A stretch of 62,154 nucleotides of DNA from Arcanobacterium sp. (GCA_022783665.1 JALFZJ010000025.1:1-62154), one strand, 5' to 3'; shown: positions 17,341-26,751, numbered from the stretch's first letter. Numbers and translations are program-made. The notes: a model not told the origin generated them from the sequence alone.

Positions 17341-18557
17341 TTGGAATTGCCGTCAAGAAGTTGAAGATGAAGGTTCTCACGCTTGAATCGCATATTCACA
17401 TACACCAGATTGCCGAGCGTGGTTACGAATGGAACGACGACCGCAGAGCTGAGCAGAATCGAGAACATGACCGGTATAGCGGTAAAAAGCGGATTCGTAG
17501 GTTCGGCACCAGCCACGATGCCCGCAGTAACCAAACCAACAACGATACCTATCACAAACGAAAATGCGGTAAGCACTGCGCTCACGATCAAGGTCATGAG
17601 AAGCAGCAGACCCACGATATGCCAAAATGAGCCCTTTGTGAGGCGCCACGAACGAGCCAGGCTCTTGAACGCGCCGAGGTTTTCCACAACAATCGCAGTA
17701 GGCGAGAGCAGCAGGCGCGCATACAAAGCAAGCGCAATAATGCCTGAAACGATAAGGATCGCAAACAATGCGACGAGGAAAAGGCCGATCTGTCCGAGAT
17801 CGTCAACCGGGGCATTGGGATCAAGCATGAGTATGTCGATCTGGTTAAACAGATCTGAACCAAAGGAAGCCGCCACAACCGTGACGATAAGCACCGTATA
17901 TGCCGTGAAAATCACCATCAGGAGCACGTAGAGCACCAGGAGGCGGAGGAAAATTCGCCAGAAATTGGGCTTGGCTGCTGCGAAGGCGTCCCCCAGATCC
18001 ATCTTCTTGCCACGAACGGATGCTACAACCACGCGAGCCGCAACGACCGTCGTCAATACAGATGCCAGGAATTCGACCACGACGTAAATTACTAGACCCG
18101 TTCCGCTTGTGCCGAAAGCCGCGCTCAAAGAATCGAAGGAAGCGGAGGCTGTGCTCGACTCGTTAAACAAACCCAATGCGATCGAGCTGATCACCGATGC
18201 GATAATCGTGACGATCATCGGGAACAAAATCAGTGATTTGGGATTGAATTTCAGTAATCGCACCGTTGATTCGAGCGTTTCCATCGCCGTGAGTGGACGC
18301 ATCGGAATCACCGTTTTCCAACCCGAGTTAAAATACGACGCCTGTGGATGTGGTGCGCCATACTGGCTTGGTGGCTGCGCCCCGTACTCATTCGACGAAG
18401 CAAGAGGAGACGTGCCCTGCGGCTGGTACGGGTTCGATTGGTATGGGTTCGGTTGGTATGGATTGCCTGTCGAGCCCTTGTTACTGGCCTCACCTTGGCT
18501 GGCGCTGCCACGCTGATTGGGTGTATTCGGATCGTACGGATTGGTCTCGCTAGTCAT
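17337..18557 (-). CDS. GDPD-type membrane-domain protein
   Basis: A 406-residue membrane protein resembling the glycerophosphoryl diester phosphodiesterase membrane domain found without its catalytic half. The first 75 residues are disordered, Pro/Asn/Gln/Tyr rich, with tandem NPYQ units. About six membrane helices follow, with typical ALARSWRLTKGSFW-like loop sequence (FKSLARSWRLTKGSFWHI). It is the first gene of the minus-strand operon leading into DUF4129, DUF4350, MoxR and DUF58. GAGAGGA lies just before the ATG at 18557. The role is unknown, presumably in envelope assembly. Confidence 0.8.
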   Translation of the reverse strand: MTSETNPYDPNTPNQRGSASQGEASNKGSTGNPYQPNPYQSNPYQPQGTSPLASSNEYGAQPPSQYGAPHPQASYFNSGWKTVIPMRPLTAMETLESTVRLLKFNPKSLILFPMIVTIIASVISSIALGLFNESSTASASFDSLSAAFGTSGTGLVIYVVVEFLASVLTTVVAARVVVASVRGKKMDLGDAFAAAKPNFWRIFLRLLVLYVLLMVIFTAYTVLIVTVVAASFGSDLFNQIDILMLDPNAPVDDLGQIGLFLVALFAILIVSGIIALALYARLLLSPTAIVVENLGAFKSLARSWRLTKGSFWHIVGLLLLMTLIVSAVLTAFSFVIGIVVGLVTAGIVAGAEPTNPLFTAIPVMFSILLSSAVVVPFVTTLGNLVYVNMRFKRENLHLQLLDGNSN

Positions 18558-18842
18558 AGCGTCCTCTCTGCGATTGATGAAGAGCCAATGGCTCACTGCC
18601 CCATCTTCAAAGCGGCGTATGGATGAGCACCGCGCCGCTCCGCTGTTTCCATTGTAGGGCACACATAATTGCCTCATCGATCCGTGCCTAGCACTTGGGA
18701 ATGACGCGGCCTCGCCGCACATGTGCGAACGAGGGTGATAATTGTGATAATGAATTGAGATAATAGGATGTGCACGGCGCGTATCGCTTGCGAGGCACAC
18801 CCGTAGAATTATCCATGATGTGATGAGCAAGATGAGGTTGAG
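18558..18842. promoter_or_regulatory. Divergent control region upstream of mtrA
   Basis: A 285-base region between the minus-strand envelope operon and mtrA. It contains three direct repeats of an 8-base element: GTGATAAT at 18735-18742 and 18744-18751, and GAGATAAT at 18757-18764. These are candidate binding sites for a response regulator, possibly MtrA itself. No confident -35/-10 pair was assigned. Confidence 0.4.
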
Positions 18843-19523
18843 ATGGGTCAGCGTATTTTGGTGGTAGACGACGATCCCGGTATTTCCGAGATGGTGGCCA
18901 TCCTCTTGGAATCTGAAGGCTACCAAGCCACGGTTGTAGCGAACGGGTTGCAAGTGATGCCTGTTGTGCGTTCAGAAAATCCTGAGCTGATCTTGCTTGA
19001 CGTTATGCTTCCTGGCCTTGACGGCGTATCGGTGTGCCGGCAGATTCGTGAAGAGTTTGATACGCCAATCATCATGATGAGCGCAAAAACGGATTCTGTA
19101 GATGTGATTGCAGGGCTTGAGGCCGGCGCTGATGATTATGTGACCAAACCTTTCGATAACTCCGTCCTTATCGCTCGGGTCAAAGCGCGGCTGCGGCGCC
19201 AAGATTCAGAACCAGACGTCCTGCGAATCGGCGATCTTGATATTGATCTTGCAGCTCACGAGGTAAAACGAGGCGATGAACTCGTGCATGTGACGCCGCT
19301 TGAATTCGATCTCCTAGCGGTGCTTGCGCGCAACCCTCACCAGGTGTTCTCTCGCGAAGAACTTCTCGATATCGTATGGGGCTACCGCCACGCTGCAGAT
19401 ACTCGCCTCGTCAACGTCCACATTCAGCGTCTACGCGCAAAAGTCGAACACGACCCTGAACATCCGCAGATCGTTCTCACAGTGCGCGGAGTCGGCTACC
19501 GCGCAGGAGTGCCACAGGCGTGA
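18843..19523 (+). CDS. mtrA: Response regulator MtrA
   Basis: A 226-residue OmpR/PhoB-type response regulator. The receiver domain has the acidic pocket (DDD at 9-11), the phospho-acceptor Asp53 (LLDVMLPG) and Lys102 (TKPFD). The winged-helix output domain ends with VRGVGYRAG. In actinobacteria MtrA couples envelope and cell-cycle genes to the kinase MtrB. GAGG precedes the ATG. The stop overlaps mtrB by 4 bases, and lpqB follows mtrB, which is the canonical arrangement and makes the name secure. Confidence 0.96.
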   Translation: MGQRILVVDDDPGISEMVAILLESEGYQATVVANGLQVMPVVRSENPELILLDVMLPGLDGVSVCRQIREEFDTPIIMMSAKTDSVDVIAGLEAGADDYVTKPFDNSVLIARVKARLRRQDSEPDVLRIGDLDIDLAAHEVKRGDELVHVTPLEFDLLAVLARNPHQVFSREELLDIVWGYRHAADTRLVNVHIQRLRAKVEHDPEHPQIVLTVRGVGYRAGVPQA

Positions 19524-21253
19524 GCGCACCCGCCGCAGAAGGCTCTGTGCACGTATCCGCATCCCAAGCTGGCCAGCCGAAGGGGCGGATCTTCTCGCGT
19601 ATTTCGCTGCTGATGGACGCTTTCACCACCATGTGGCGCAGCTCGCTGCGTATGCGCGTGATGACTCTAGTGGCCGTTGGAGGGCTAATCGGCATCACGC
19701 TTACCGGTGTGCTCGTCACTACATTCGTGAAGAACTCGGTATACAGCCAAGCTACAGACTCGATCGTGGAGCAGTTTGCGTCCGATGCGCGCGGCGCCCA
19801 AGAGAGTTTCGTATCGCAAGCCACTCCAACTCTGGGGCAGTCGCAACAAGCTGCGAACGCGATCGTCTCATCTATGTATGATCCTAACCGGGGGCTCCTC
19901 GGAGCCGTTTTATTGCGCGCCACCAATCACAAACCAGTGCTCTCACAAATTGTGGAGCCTGAAACGGGATCCACGATTTCGGTGAGATCTCTCGTCACCA
20001 CCGAGATACGCCAGACTATTGCAGGAAGCGATGTGATCGCATGGCAGCCGGTAGCGATTCCTACACAGGGCGATGCGGTGCGCCCTGGCGTTGTGGTAGG
20101 CACGTCGCTTGTGATTCCGGCCGCAGGGAACTATGAGCTCTACGCCGTCTATTCGCTTCAAACACAGCAAGACCTTCTATCCGCTACCTACCGTTCAATG
20201 ACGGCGGGCGTGGTAGCGATGCTCTTCCTCTTTCTCGCTATGGCGTATGTGTTTGTGCGCACAGTGCTCCACCCACTCAAAGAGGTATCATCGAGCGCAT
20301 CTCGCCTGGCTGAAGGCGAACTTGCTACGCGTATGGATGTGCGAGGCACTGATGAATTAAGCCAGGTCGCCGTCTCGTTCAACAAAATGGCCGAATCGAT
20401 CGAAAACCAATTCGACGCGATGGAGAAAATGTCGCAAGTGCAGACGAACTTCGTCTCCGCCGTCTCTCATGAATTACGCTCGCCTGTAACCACGATTCGA
20501 ATGGCAGGCCAGCTCATCTATGACAAACGCGACGAACTTCCTCCCGCGCTACGCCGAAGCGCCGAACTCCAACACGATCAGGTGATCAATCTTGACTCCA
20601 TGCTCTCTGATCTGCTCGAAATCTCCCGCTACGATGCTGGCGGCATGAACCTCGCCATCGAAGCAGTAGACGTAGCAGAAATTGTTGCCCACGTTGTAGA
20701 GTCCACTGAGCCGCTTGCGCGCGATAACAATGTGAGCGTCACATGCAGCGTGGAAGGTGAGACGACGGCGGAAGTCGAACCACGCAGAATTGAACGGATC
20801 GTACGAAATCTCGTCACCAATGCGCTCGAACACGCAGAATCGCGCCCAGTGAACATTCGTGTAGTAGGTTCATCAACGGCTATCGCCGTGGAAGTACGCG
20901 ATCATGGCGTGGGCTTAAGCGAAGAGCAAACCGAACATGTATTTGACCGATTTTGGAGAGCCGATACCTCACGCGTGCGCAAAACGGGCGGTACAGGCCT
21001 CGGCCTCACGCTTGCGATGGAAGACGCCCAAATGCACGGCGGCGTGCTAGAAGCGGCAGGTACACTCGGGGTGGGATCGGTATTCTTGCTCACCATCCCG
21101 CGCGAACTCGGCGCCGAATTCACAAAACCGATCCCGTTGCGTTCCCCTGAAGCCGATGGCGTAACTTCAACGCCCAGCGATGGCGATAGCACTGCGACGC
21201 CAGGGGCAAGTAATGAGGCTCGGGCGGCACACGCCGGGGAGGATACGCTATGA
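19520..21253 (+). CDS. mtrB: Sensor histidine kinase MtrB
   Basis: A 577-residue membrane kinase. Helix 1 (about 47-69) and helix 2 (about 226-248) flank an extracytoplasmic sensor. A HAMP domain (about 249-302) is followed by the dimerisation domain with phospho-acceptor His317 (SHELRSPVTT) and an ATPase domain with the N box (NLVTNALEHA), G1 (VRDHGVGL) and G2 (GGTGLGLTLA) motifs. It phosphorylates MtrA. GTGA overlaps tie it to mtrA and lpqB. The C-terminal 45 residues are disordered and acidic. Confidence 0.95.
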   Translation: MSAPAAEGSVHVSASQAGQPKGRIFSRISLLMDAFTTMWRSSLRMRVMTLVAVGGLIGITLTGVLVTTFVKNSVYSQATDSIVEQFASDARGAQESFVSQATPTLGQSQQAANAIVSSMYDPNRGLLGAVLLRATNHKPVLSQIVEPETGSTISVRSLVTTEIRQTIAGSDVIAWQPVAIPTQGDAVRPGVVVGTSLVIPAAGNYELYAVYSLQTQQDLLSATYRSMTAGVVAMLFLFLAMAYVFVRTVLHPLKEVSSSASRLAEGELATRMDVRGTDELSQVAVSFNKMAESIENQFDAMEKMSQVQTNFVSAVSHELRSPVTTIRMAGQLIYDKRDELPPALRRSAELQHDQVINLDSMLSDLLEISRYDAGGMNLAIEAVDVAEIVAHVVESTEPLARDNNVSVTCSVEGETTAEVEPRRIERIVRNLVTNALEHAESRPVNIRVVGSSTAIAVEVRDHGVGLSEEQTEHVFDRFWRADTSRVRKTGGTGLGLTLAMEDAQMHGGVLEAAGTLGVGSVFLLTIPRELGAEFTKPIPLRSPEADGVTSTPSDGDSTATPGASNEARAAHAGEDTL

Positions 21254-22935
21254 AACGATGGATTGCCCTCCTTGCCGCGGCCTGCATGATGCTCACGGCA
21301 TGTGCTGCGATACCCACGTCTGGTGATGTGCGCGTGTCAGAACGCGTCAGCCGTGAAAATGGCGGGGTAATCCTCGATCCGAAAGGCCCCTCACCAGATC
21401 TCACTCCCGAACAACTCGTTGATGGTTTTTTGCAGGCATCTTCGGCAGGTTTTGGTGATGCTTTTTCTACCGCACGTCAATATCTCACCCCTGAAGCTGC
21501 GGCACATTGGGATCCGTCGGCGCAGGTGCAGATATATCCAGACTCTGCAAGTACGAGCCTTTCGCGCGGGGCAGATGGCGCCCTACGCGTGAGCGTTGCC
21601 GTGACGGGCAGTGTGGACGTCGATGGCAATTACTCGACGGCCCCCGATGATTCAGTGTTCTCATCGGAGTTTACCCTTGTGCGCGATTCTGATGATCAGT
21701 GGCGGATTGCGGTGCTGCGAGACGGCATCATCATGCCCGAAACGCTGTTTTCTTCGTTATTCGTGCGCTCGCGGCTATATTTCTTGAATCCCACGAATAC
21801 TGGTCTTGTGCCAGACGTGCGTTGGTTTCCGCGCTCGAATGCATTGATGCTGATGGTGCAAGGAGTTATCGACGGGCCGTCTCGCTGGCTCACAGTGGCG
21901 GCGCATTCAGCCATTCCTCCGGAGACTCGCCTCGAGGTGCGCGAGGTTGTAATGGATGATGGCGTGGCGAGGATCGAAATGGGGGCTTCGCTCGCCACGC
22001 TCACGAATGCGCAACTCCAGCTTTTCGAGGAGCAGTTGCGTAACACTATTACAGGTTCCGGCCTTGCCCAAGATATTGTGTTGCTTGCAGACGGCGCTGC
22101 GGTAGGTAGTGGCAGGCAGTTGCAGTTACCGGCTTACCCATTCCCAGCCGCTTCCCTGGTTGCTGTACGTGACGGGCAATACACGGCATACGATGATGGT
22201 TCGCCGCGAAATATTGGCTTTGCTGATCAGATTCTCAACTATGATCTTGATACGTTCGCCGTGGAATATAGCGATTCGGCGCGTTCGCTGGTGGCAGTCA
22301 ATGGTGGCCGAAATGTAATGTACCATGTTGATTTCGAGACGGCGGAGGTGCGCGAGTTGCTGCGCGCAGAAGGGCTTGTGACGCCATCTCTCGATCAATT
22401 TGGTTGGGCGTGGAGTGCGAACTCTTCTTCTGACGGGCGCCTCCTTATTGCAAATACACGTAATGGCACGCAAGGTGAACTCTATTCGGAGCAGATTCAA
22501 GGCCAACACATTTCTGCGCTTGCGGTATCTCGCGATGGTACGCGTATTGCCCTTGCCTATGACGAGGCGGGGAGTGAGTCTGTGGCGGTGTTCGCTATTC
22601 AGCGCGGCGTTGACGGCGTGCCGATGGCTCTTGGGGATGTCTTCAATATCGGCCAGTGCATGGCGGGTGTGCGTGATCTCGCGTGGACGGGCGATGCTCG
22701 GCTCGTCGCTCTTGTGGCTCAAGATGATGAAGCTGCCGACTCAGAGCTGTACCAGCTTGACCTTGGTGGTCCGGTTGACGAAATTCCCGCTGTTAGTAAT
22801 GCGATTGCCGTGACGGCCGGTCGTGGCTCCGATTCGATTGTTTTGATGACTCAGGAGGGCTCACTATACCGGTATACCTCGGGGGTGTGGTCTCGCTTTG
22901 CAAGCGATATATCGGCTATGGCCCTTCCGGGTTAA
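21250..22935 (+). CDS. lpqB: Lipoprotein LpqB
   Basis: A 561-residue lipoprotein with a lipobox (MLTAC, lipidated Cys18). The N-terminal domain precedes a GerMN-type sporulation/germination domain (about 195-295), and the C-terminal half is a beta-propeller-like domain. In mycobacteria and streptomycetes LpqB interacts with the MtrB sensor domain and modulates MtrA signalling. ATGA overlaps the mtrB stop. The order mtrA-mtrB-lpqB is diagnostic. Confidence 0.93.
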   Translation: MKRWIALLAAACMMLTACAAIPTSGDVRVSERVSRENGGVILDPKGPSPDLTPEQLVDGFLQASSAGFGDAFSTARQYLTPEAAAHWDPSAQVQIYPDSASTSLSRGADGALRVSVAVTGSVDVDGNYSTAPDDSVFSSEFTLVRDSDDQWRIAVLRDGIIMPETLFSSLFVRSRLYFLNPTNTGLVPDVRWFPRSNALMLMVQGVIDGPSRWLTVAAHSAIPPETRLEVREVVMDDGVARIEMGASLATLTNAQLQLFEEQLRNTITGSGLAQDIVLLADGAAVGSGRQLQLPAYPFPAASLVAVRDGQYTAYDDGSPRNIGFADQILNYDLDTFAVEYSDSARSLVAVNGGRNVMYHVDFETAEVRELLRAEGLVTPSLDQFGWAWSANSSSDGRLLIANTRNGTQGELYSEQIQGQHISALAVSRDGTRIALAYDEAGSESVAVFAIQRGVDGVPMALGDVFNIGQCMAGVRDLAWTGDARLVALVAQDDEAADSELYQLDLGGPVDEIPAVSNAIAVTAGRGSDSIVLMTQEGSLYRYTSGVWSRFASDISAMALPG

Positions 22936-23025
22936 TCCGGGCTGAACCGGGCTGATGTATGCCGGCGGTGTGTTGGTACGGCTGGCGTGCATCTCGTGCA
23001 ATGAGCTTTATCCACACGCGGGTGT

Positions 23026-24228
23026 ATGCGCGTGGGTTATTCACACTGTGAGTATGGCAGATCGGTTCCGGCCATGGGCTTTGGCATGCTTAAGCCCATG
23101 GGCAGCGGTGAAGGTATCAGGAGGAAAAGCGCAGATTCTTCCAATTTGCTTCGTGGTTCGTGTGAGATCGCGGGCAGTACAGGCAAGACCGTAAGGCGAT
23201 CGGACGGCGGGCTTCGCGCCGTGCTTGCAGAGGTGGCCAATCTACTCTTCCCCCAAACGTGCGCAGGGTGTGGAGCCTGGGATGAGGCGCTGTGCGCCGC
23301 TTGCACGCTGGGTTTCGATAATGCGTTCGTTGACGTCTCCCGCTGGCCGCCTTTTCTCCAGGCTGTGACGGCGGGTGGCAATGCCGAGCCTCGAGCGCCA
23401 ACGTATGCACTGGGTGTGTATCAGGGCGCTGTGCGTGCGGCAATCGTCCGCTGGAAACACGCCACCTCCAAGCCTCTGGATTCGGCCATGTATCACGTGT
23501 TCCATGGCGCATGTGCCTCATTGCGTGGCGTATTTGGTGATGCTCGTTGCTCGGCAAACACTGCGTCATTGAGCACAGTATCTCTTGGTGGCGAAATGGC
23601 TGGTGAGGCAATTAATGGCCGGGCAGTAGCTCATAGAGTAGCGGCCGATAGGGCAGCGGCGCGCGAGACGCCGGCTCTGCCGGTATCGGCAGGCGAGGCA
23701 TCGGATAGCCATGTAACAGCCGCCGGGATCACTGCTGCTGAGGTAATAGCCGCTGGGGCAACCGCACGGGTGGCCGTCGTGCCAGCCGCTTCGCATAATC
23801 AGCGCAAACGCAATGGTACCTACGTAACCGAGGTGCTTGCGCGTGCAGCATCGGACGCTCTTGGGGTGCCCATGCTTGACGTATTGCATAAGCGGCGCCG
23901 TTCACTTCGTAGCATCGCGTCCCGCGTGTGGATTCACGCAGTGCGTACCGTAGCTATTCGCGGCGGTTATGCTGTGGATCGCCGTCATGAGCGCAGCGCT
24001 AAGCTTTCTTCATTTGAGTGCCGCGCGAACCTGCATGGGGTGAAGGTGGTTTTAGTCGATGATGTGTTGGCAAGTGGCGCTACATTGATGGGCTGTAACA
24101 GAGCAATTGAAAAGCAGGGCGGCGAAGTAATTGCACACTTATGCTTAGCTGCTGCGAAACCGCAGAGTAATCAGCTCATGGCATCACAGATATGTAGTGG
24201 TGGAAGTCACGAACTGGGTGATAAGTAG
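23026..24228 (+). CDS. ComF-like phosphoribosyltransferase, expanded
   Basis: A ComF-family protein: an N-terminal zinc-finger-like pair (CAGCGAWDEALCAAC) and a C-terminal phosphoribosyltransferase with the PRPP loop VVLVDDVLASGATL. ComF is needed for DNA uptake in competent bacteria; its role in actinobacteria is uncertain. The start is unclear: the first 65 codons are unconserved, and ATG at 23074, 23086 and 23098 or GTG at 23221 are alternatives. Between about residues 178 and 255 is an alanine-rich insert (for example TAAGITAAEVIAAGATA) that separates the two halves of the enzyme. It lies between lpqB and hpf, the usual actinobacterial position. Confidence 0.75.
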   Translation: MRVGYSHCEYGRSVPAMGFGMLKPMGSGEGIRRKSADSSNLLRGSCEIAGSTGKTVRRSDGGLRAVLAEVANLLFPQTCAGCGAWDEALCAACTLGFDNAFVDVSRWPPFLQAVTAGGNAEPRAPTYALGVYQGAVRAAIVRWKHATSKPLDSAMYHVFHGACASLRGVFGDARCSANTASLSTVSLGGEMAGEAINGRAVAHRVAADRAAARETPALPVSAGEASDSHVTAAGITAAEVIAAGATARVAVVPAASHNQRKRNGTYVTEVLARAASDALGVPMLDVLHKRRRSLRSIASRVWIHAVRTVAIRGGYAVDRRHERSAKLSSFECRANLHGVKVVLVDDVLASGATLMGCNRAIEKQGGEVIAHLCLAAAKPQSNQLMASQICSGGSHELGDK

Positions 24229-24286
24229 GTATAATTGATGCATAAACTATTGGGCATCACACATTGAGGAGGTGAGCGTTCATATA

Positions 24287-24325
24287 CCCACATGTAAGTG
24301 GGCGTTGAGTATCTGTGGATACTCA
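24287..24325 (+). other. Two hairpins in the hpf leader
   Basis: Within the 150-base gap before hpf are CCCAC-atgtaa-GTGGG (24287-24302) and a perfect 8-base hairpin TGAGTATC-tgtg-GATACTCA (24306-24325). A strong extra purine tract (GAGGAGGTG, about 24266-24274) lies just before them with no start codon at a useful distance. This suggests a structured 5' leader for hpf. Confidence 0.45.
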
Positions 24326-24378
24326 GGCAATGATGCTGGAGTATCCTACAAGTCGATTGGCCATTTCAGGAGGTCATC

Positions 24379-25044
24379 GTGGAATTCGTAGTAAAAGGTA
24401 GAAACACTGAGGTTTCCGATAGGTTCCGAGCTCATGTAGAGGAAAAGCTCGCAAAGATTGAGCAGTTTGCTCCTCGGGCTCAGCGCGTGAGCGTCGAAGT
24501 TGCCCATGAGCCTAATCCGTCACAAGCTGAGACGGCAGAGCGTATTGAAATCACCGTGCGCGACAAGGGGCCGGTGGTGCGCGCTGAGGCTGCTGCCGGA
24601 GATCGGTACGGCGCCTTAGATCTTGCGGCGCAAAAACTCGTTGAGCAATTACGTAGAGCGCACGAGCGGCGTCGTAGCCACAACAAAGGAAACAAGTGGG
24701 AGCAAGAACCGAGCGCAATAGACTTTGATGCGCTTTTGTCAGTCGCCGCTGAGACTCCAAAAGCACAAACTGAATCAGAGCCCACTCATCCCACCAAGCC
24801 GGGTGAAGAAGTCGAAACCCAGCTTGGCGATTCTCCTGTTGTAGTGCGGCAAAAGCTTTATGAAGCCAAGCCTATGACGGTGGATCAAGCTCTGTACGAG
24901 ATGGAACTTGTGGGCCATCCGTTCTATCTTTTCATCGATGCAGAAACGAAGCAGCCATGCGCCGCATATCGGCGTCATGGATGGACGTACGGCGTGATCC
25001 GCCTCGACGCGGTAACCGGCGAGTTCGGGCCAGGGGAGGCGTAG
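24379..25044 (+). CDS. hpf: Long-form ribosome hibernation factor HPF
   Basis: A 221-residue HPF of the long type. The N-terminal domain (about 1-105) is the YfiA-like ribosome-binding part, beginning EFVVKGRNTEVSDRFR. The C-terminal domain (about 160-221; VVRQKLYEAKPMTVDQALYE and HPFYLFID) mediates 100S ribosome dimerisation. The start is GTG with AGGAGGT 5 bases upstream. In many actinobacteria secA follows hpf; here a ferredoxin reductase gene follows instead. A strong hairpin lies downstream. Confidence 0.95.
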   Translation: MEFVVKGRNTEVSDRFRAHVEEKLAKIEQFAPRAQRVSVEVAHEPNPSQAETAERIEITVRDKGPVVRAEAAAGDRYGALDLAAQKLVEQLRRAHERRRSHNKGNKWEQEPSAIDFDALLSVAAETPKAQTESEPTHPTKPGEEVETQLGDSPVVVRQKLYEAKPMTVDQALYEMELVGHPFYLFIDAETKQPCAAYRRHGWTYGVIRLDAVTGEFGPGEA

Positions 25045-25115
25045 CGATAGTGGTATTTGGCGCAGGTTTGCGGAGCAAATATGCTAACGCAGACTTTTGC
25101 GCAACCTCGTGAAAT

Positions 25116-25150
25116 GTGTGGGTGGCAAGCGATACGCTCGCCACCCACAC
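25116..25150. terminator. Terminator-like hairpin after hpf
   Basis: GTGTGGGTGGC (25116-25126) pairs perfectly with GCCACCCACAC (25140-25150). An inner AGCG/CGCT pair extends the stem around an ATA loop. No T tract follows. Confidence 0.6.
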
Positions 25151-25268
25151 TGCTGCCATCGCGAGCGGATGCCCAGCTTCTACGATTCTTGCCCGTGAAG
25201 TTGATGATTTATTCTGCTAATAATAGTGGCGACGAAAAATGGCGAACCAATCGTCGAAAGGGGTAGAG

Positions 25269-26651
25269 GTGAGTAGTCACCCATTACGCGTTGCCGTTAT
25301 AGGAGCTGGGCCGGCAGGTATCTATGCCTCGGATATCCTCTCCAAATCAGAAGTGAATGCCAGTATCGATCTGTATGAGAAGCTGCCTGCGCCCTATGGC
25401 CTCGTGCGCTACGGGGTAGCTCCAGATCACCCCGCGATTAAGCACATCATCAACGCATTGTATGAGGTGCTCCAGCGAGGCGATATTCGCCTCGTAGGCA
25501 ACGTAGAAATCGGCAAAGACATTACGTTCGAGGAGCTGCGAGCCCAGTATGATGCCATCATTATCGCAACAGGAGCGGATAAAGATGCTGGTTTTTCCGT
25601 GCCCGGAGTAGATCTCCCAGAAGTGTACGGTGGTGCTGATTTCGTCAACTGGTACGAAGGGCATCCAGATGTGCCACTCACATGGCCTTTGGAGGCTCAA
25701 AGCGTGGCGGTTATCGGTGTAGGAAATGTGGCTCTCGACATTGCGCGAATGCTCGCGAAACACTCACAGGATTTTGCTTCCACCGATATTCCACAAAATG
25801 TTGAGGAGGCGCTTGCGAAATCGCCAGTGCGCGAAGTGCATGTCTTTGGCCGCCGTGGCCCAGCGCAGGCAAAGTTCTCGCCGATGGAATTGCGCGAACT
25901 GGGGCAGACGCCGGATGTCGACGTCATTGTAGATGAACGGGACTACCAGTATGTGCCTGATTTCGATCCAGAGGCGAGTGAAAGCAAGATCACGCGGCAA
26001 GTTGTGAAGATCTTGAACGAATATCTTGAGGCGCAGAGCGAGGAAAAGACGGCAAGCCGCCGCGTCTATATCCACATGATGCAGCAACCAGCAGAGATCA
26101 TTGGTGATGGCCATGTGGAGGCTATTCGCATGGAACGCACCGCTCTTGAGGGTAGCGGTGACGTGGTAGGTACTGGCGAGTACGTGGAGTATCCGGTTCA
26201 GGCGGTATACCGTGCCACCGGATATAAGTCATCTCCAGTGCCCGGCGTTCCTTTCGATAGCGTGCACAATATCGTGCCCAATGTGGCAGGGCGTGTAAAG
26301 ATGGCAGACGGCGCTGAGGTGCGCGGCTTATACGCCACCGGTTGGATCAAACGTGGGCCTGTGGGATTGATCGGATCCACAAAATCAGACGCTGCTGAGA
26401 CGATTGCGAGCCTCGTGGAGGATTATCAGGCCGGCGAACTTAGTCATAACCCCGATTCGGCGGGCTGGGAGGGGATCGCCTCGCTGCTCGAATCGCGTGG
26501 CGTGAGGTTTACGAACTGGCAGGGCTGGGAGTTGCTTGAATCGTATGAAAAGCTGCTTGGAGAAAAGCGCGGCAGGGAACGCACGAAGATCGTGGATCGT
26601 GACGCTATGACGGCTATTTCCCGCGGGGAGTATGGAGGCAAGATTAAGTAA
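25269..26651 (+). CDS. Ferredoxin-NADP reductase, adrenodoxin-reductase type
   Basis: A 460-residue flavoprotein of the FprA/adrenodoxin reductase family, moving electrons between NADPH and ferredoxin. The FAD site is VAVIGAGPAGIYASD near the N-terminus, the pyridine nucleotide site is VAVIGVGNVALDIARM, and the ATG motif (IIIATGADKD) is present. The C-terminal FAD-binding stretch is GLYATGWIKRGPVGLIG. GTG at 25269 is chosen because GAAAGGGG lies 5 bases upstream; the ATG at 25239 has none. The electron-transfer partner is not in the window. Confidence 0.9.
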   Translation: MSSHPLRVAVIGAGPAGIYASDILSKSEVNASIDLYEKLPAPYGLVRYGVAPDHPAIKHIINALYEVLQRGDIRLVGNVEIGKDITFEELRAQYDAIIIATGADKDAGFSVPGVDLPEVYGGADFVNWYEGHPDVPLTWPLEAQSVAVIGVGNVALDIARMLAKHSQDFASTDIPQNVEEALAKSPVREVHVFGRRGPAQAKFSPMELRELGQTPDVDVIVDERDYQYVPDFDPEASESKITRQVVKILNEYLEAQSEEKTASRRVYIHMMQQPAEIIGDGHVEAIRMERTALEGSGDVVGTGEYVEYPVQAVYRATGYKSSPVPGVPFDSVHNIVPNVAGRVKMADGAEVRGLYATGWIKRGPVGLIGSTKSDAAETIASLVEDYQAGELSHNPDSAGWEGIASLLESRGVRFTNWQGWELLESYEKLLGEKRGRERTKIVDRDAMTAISRGEYGGKIK

Positions 26652-26695
26652 CGCTGATTGTGACGATTGTTGCACGAGTAATTCTCTAGCGCGTT

Positions 26696-26724
26696 TTGCA
26701 TTGCGAACATCTAACCGCTAGTCT
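26696..26724 (+). promoter_or_regulatory. Putative promoter for tRNA-Tyr
   Basis: TTGCAT (26696-26701) and TAGTCT (26719-26724) are 17 bases apart, and the tRNA begins 27 bases after the -10. The match is moderate. Confidence 0.4.
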
Positions 26725-26751
26725 TGATTGCGCACGATGAAAATCGCGCAT

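Noticed and set aside
23119..23127. AGGAGGAAA as a ribosome binding site inside the ComF-like frame
   Set aside because: No start codon follows at useful distance; it simply encodes Arg-Arg-Lys in frame.
24272..24391. 39-codon leader frame before hpf starting at GTG 24272
   Set aside because: The GTG is part of the purine tract that would serve as its own ribosome binding site, so initiation there is unlikely.
25239..25268. Upstream ATG for the ferredoxin reductase
   Set aside because: No Shine-Dalgarno sequence there, while GTG at 25269 has GAAAGGGG at ideal spacing and sits closer to the FAD motif.
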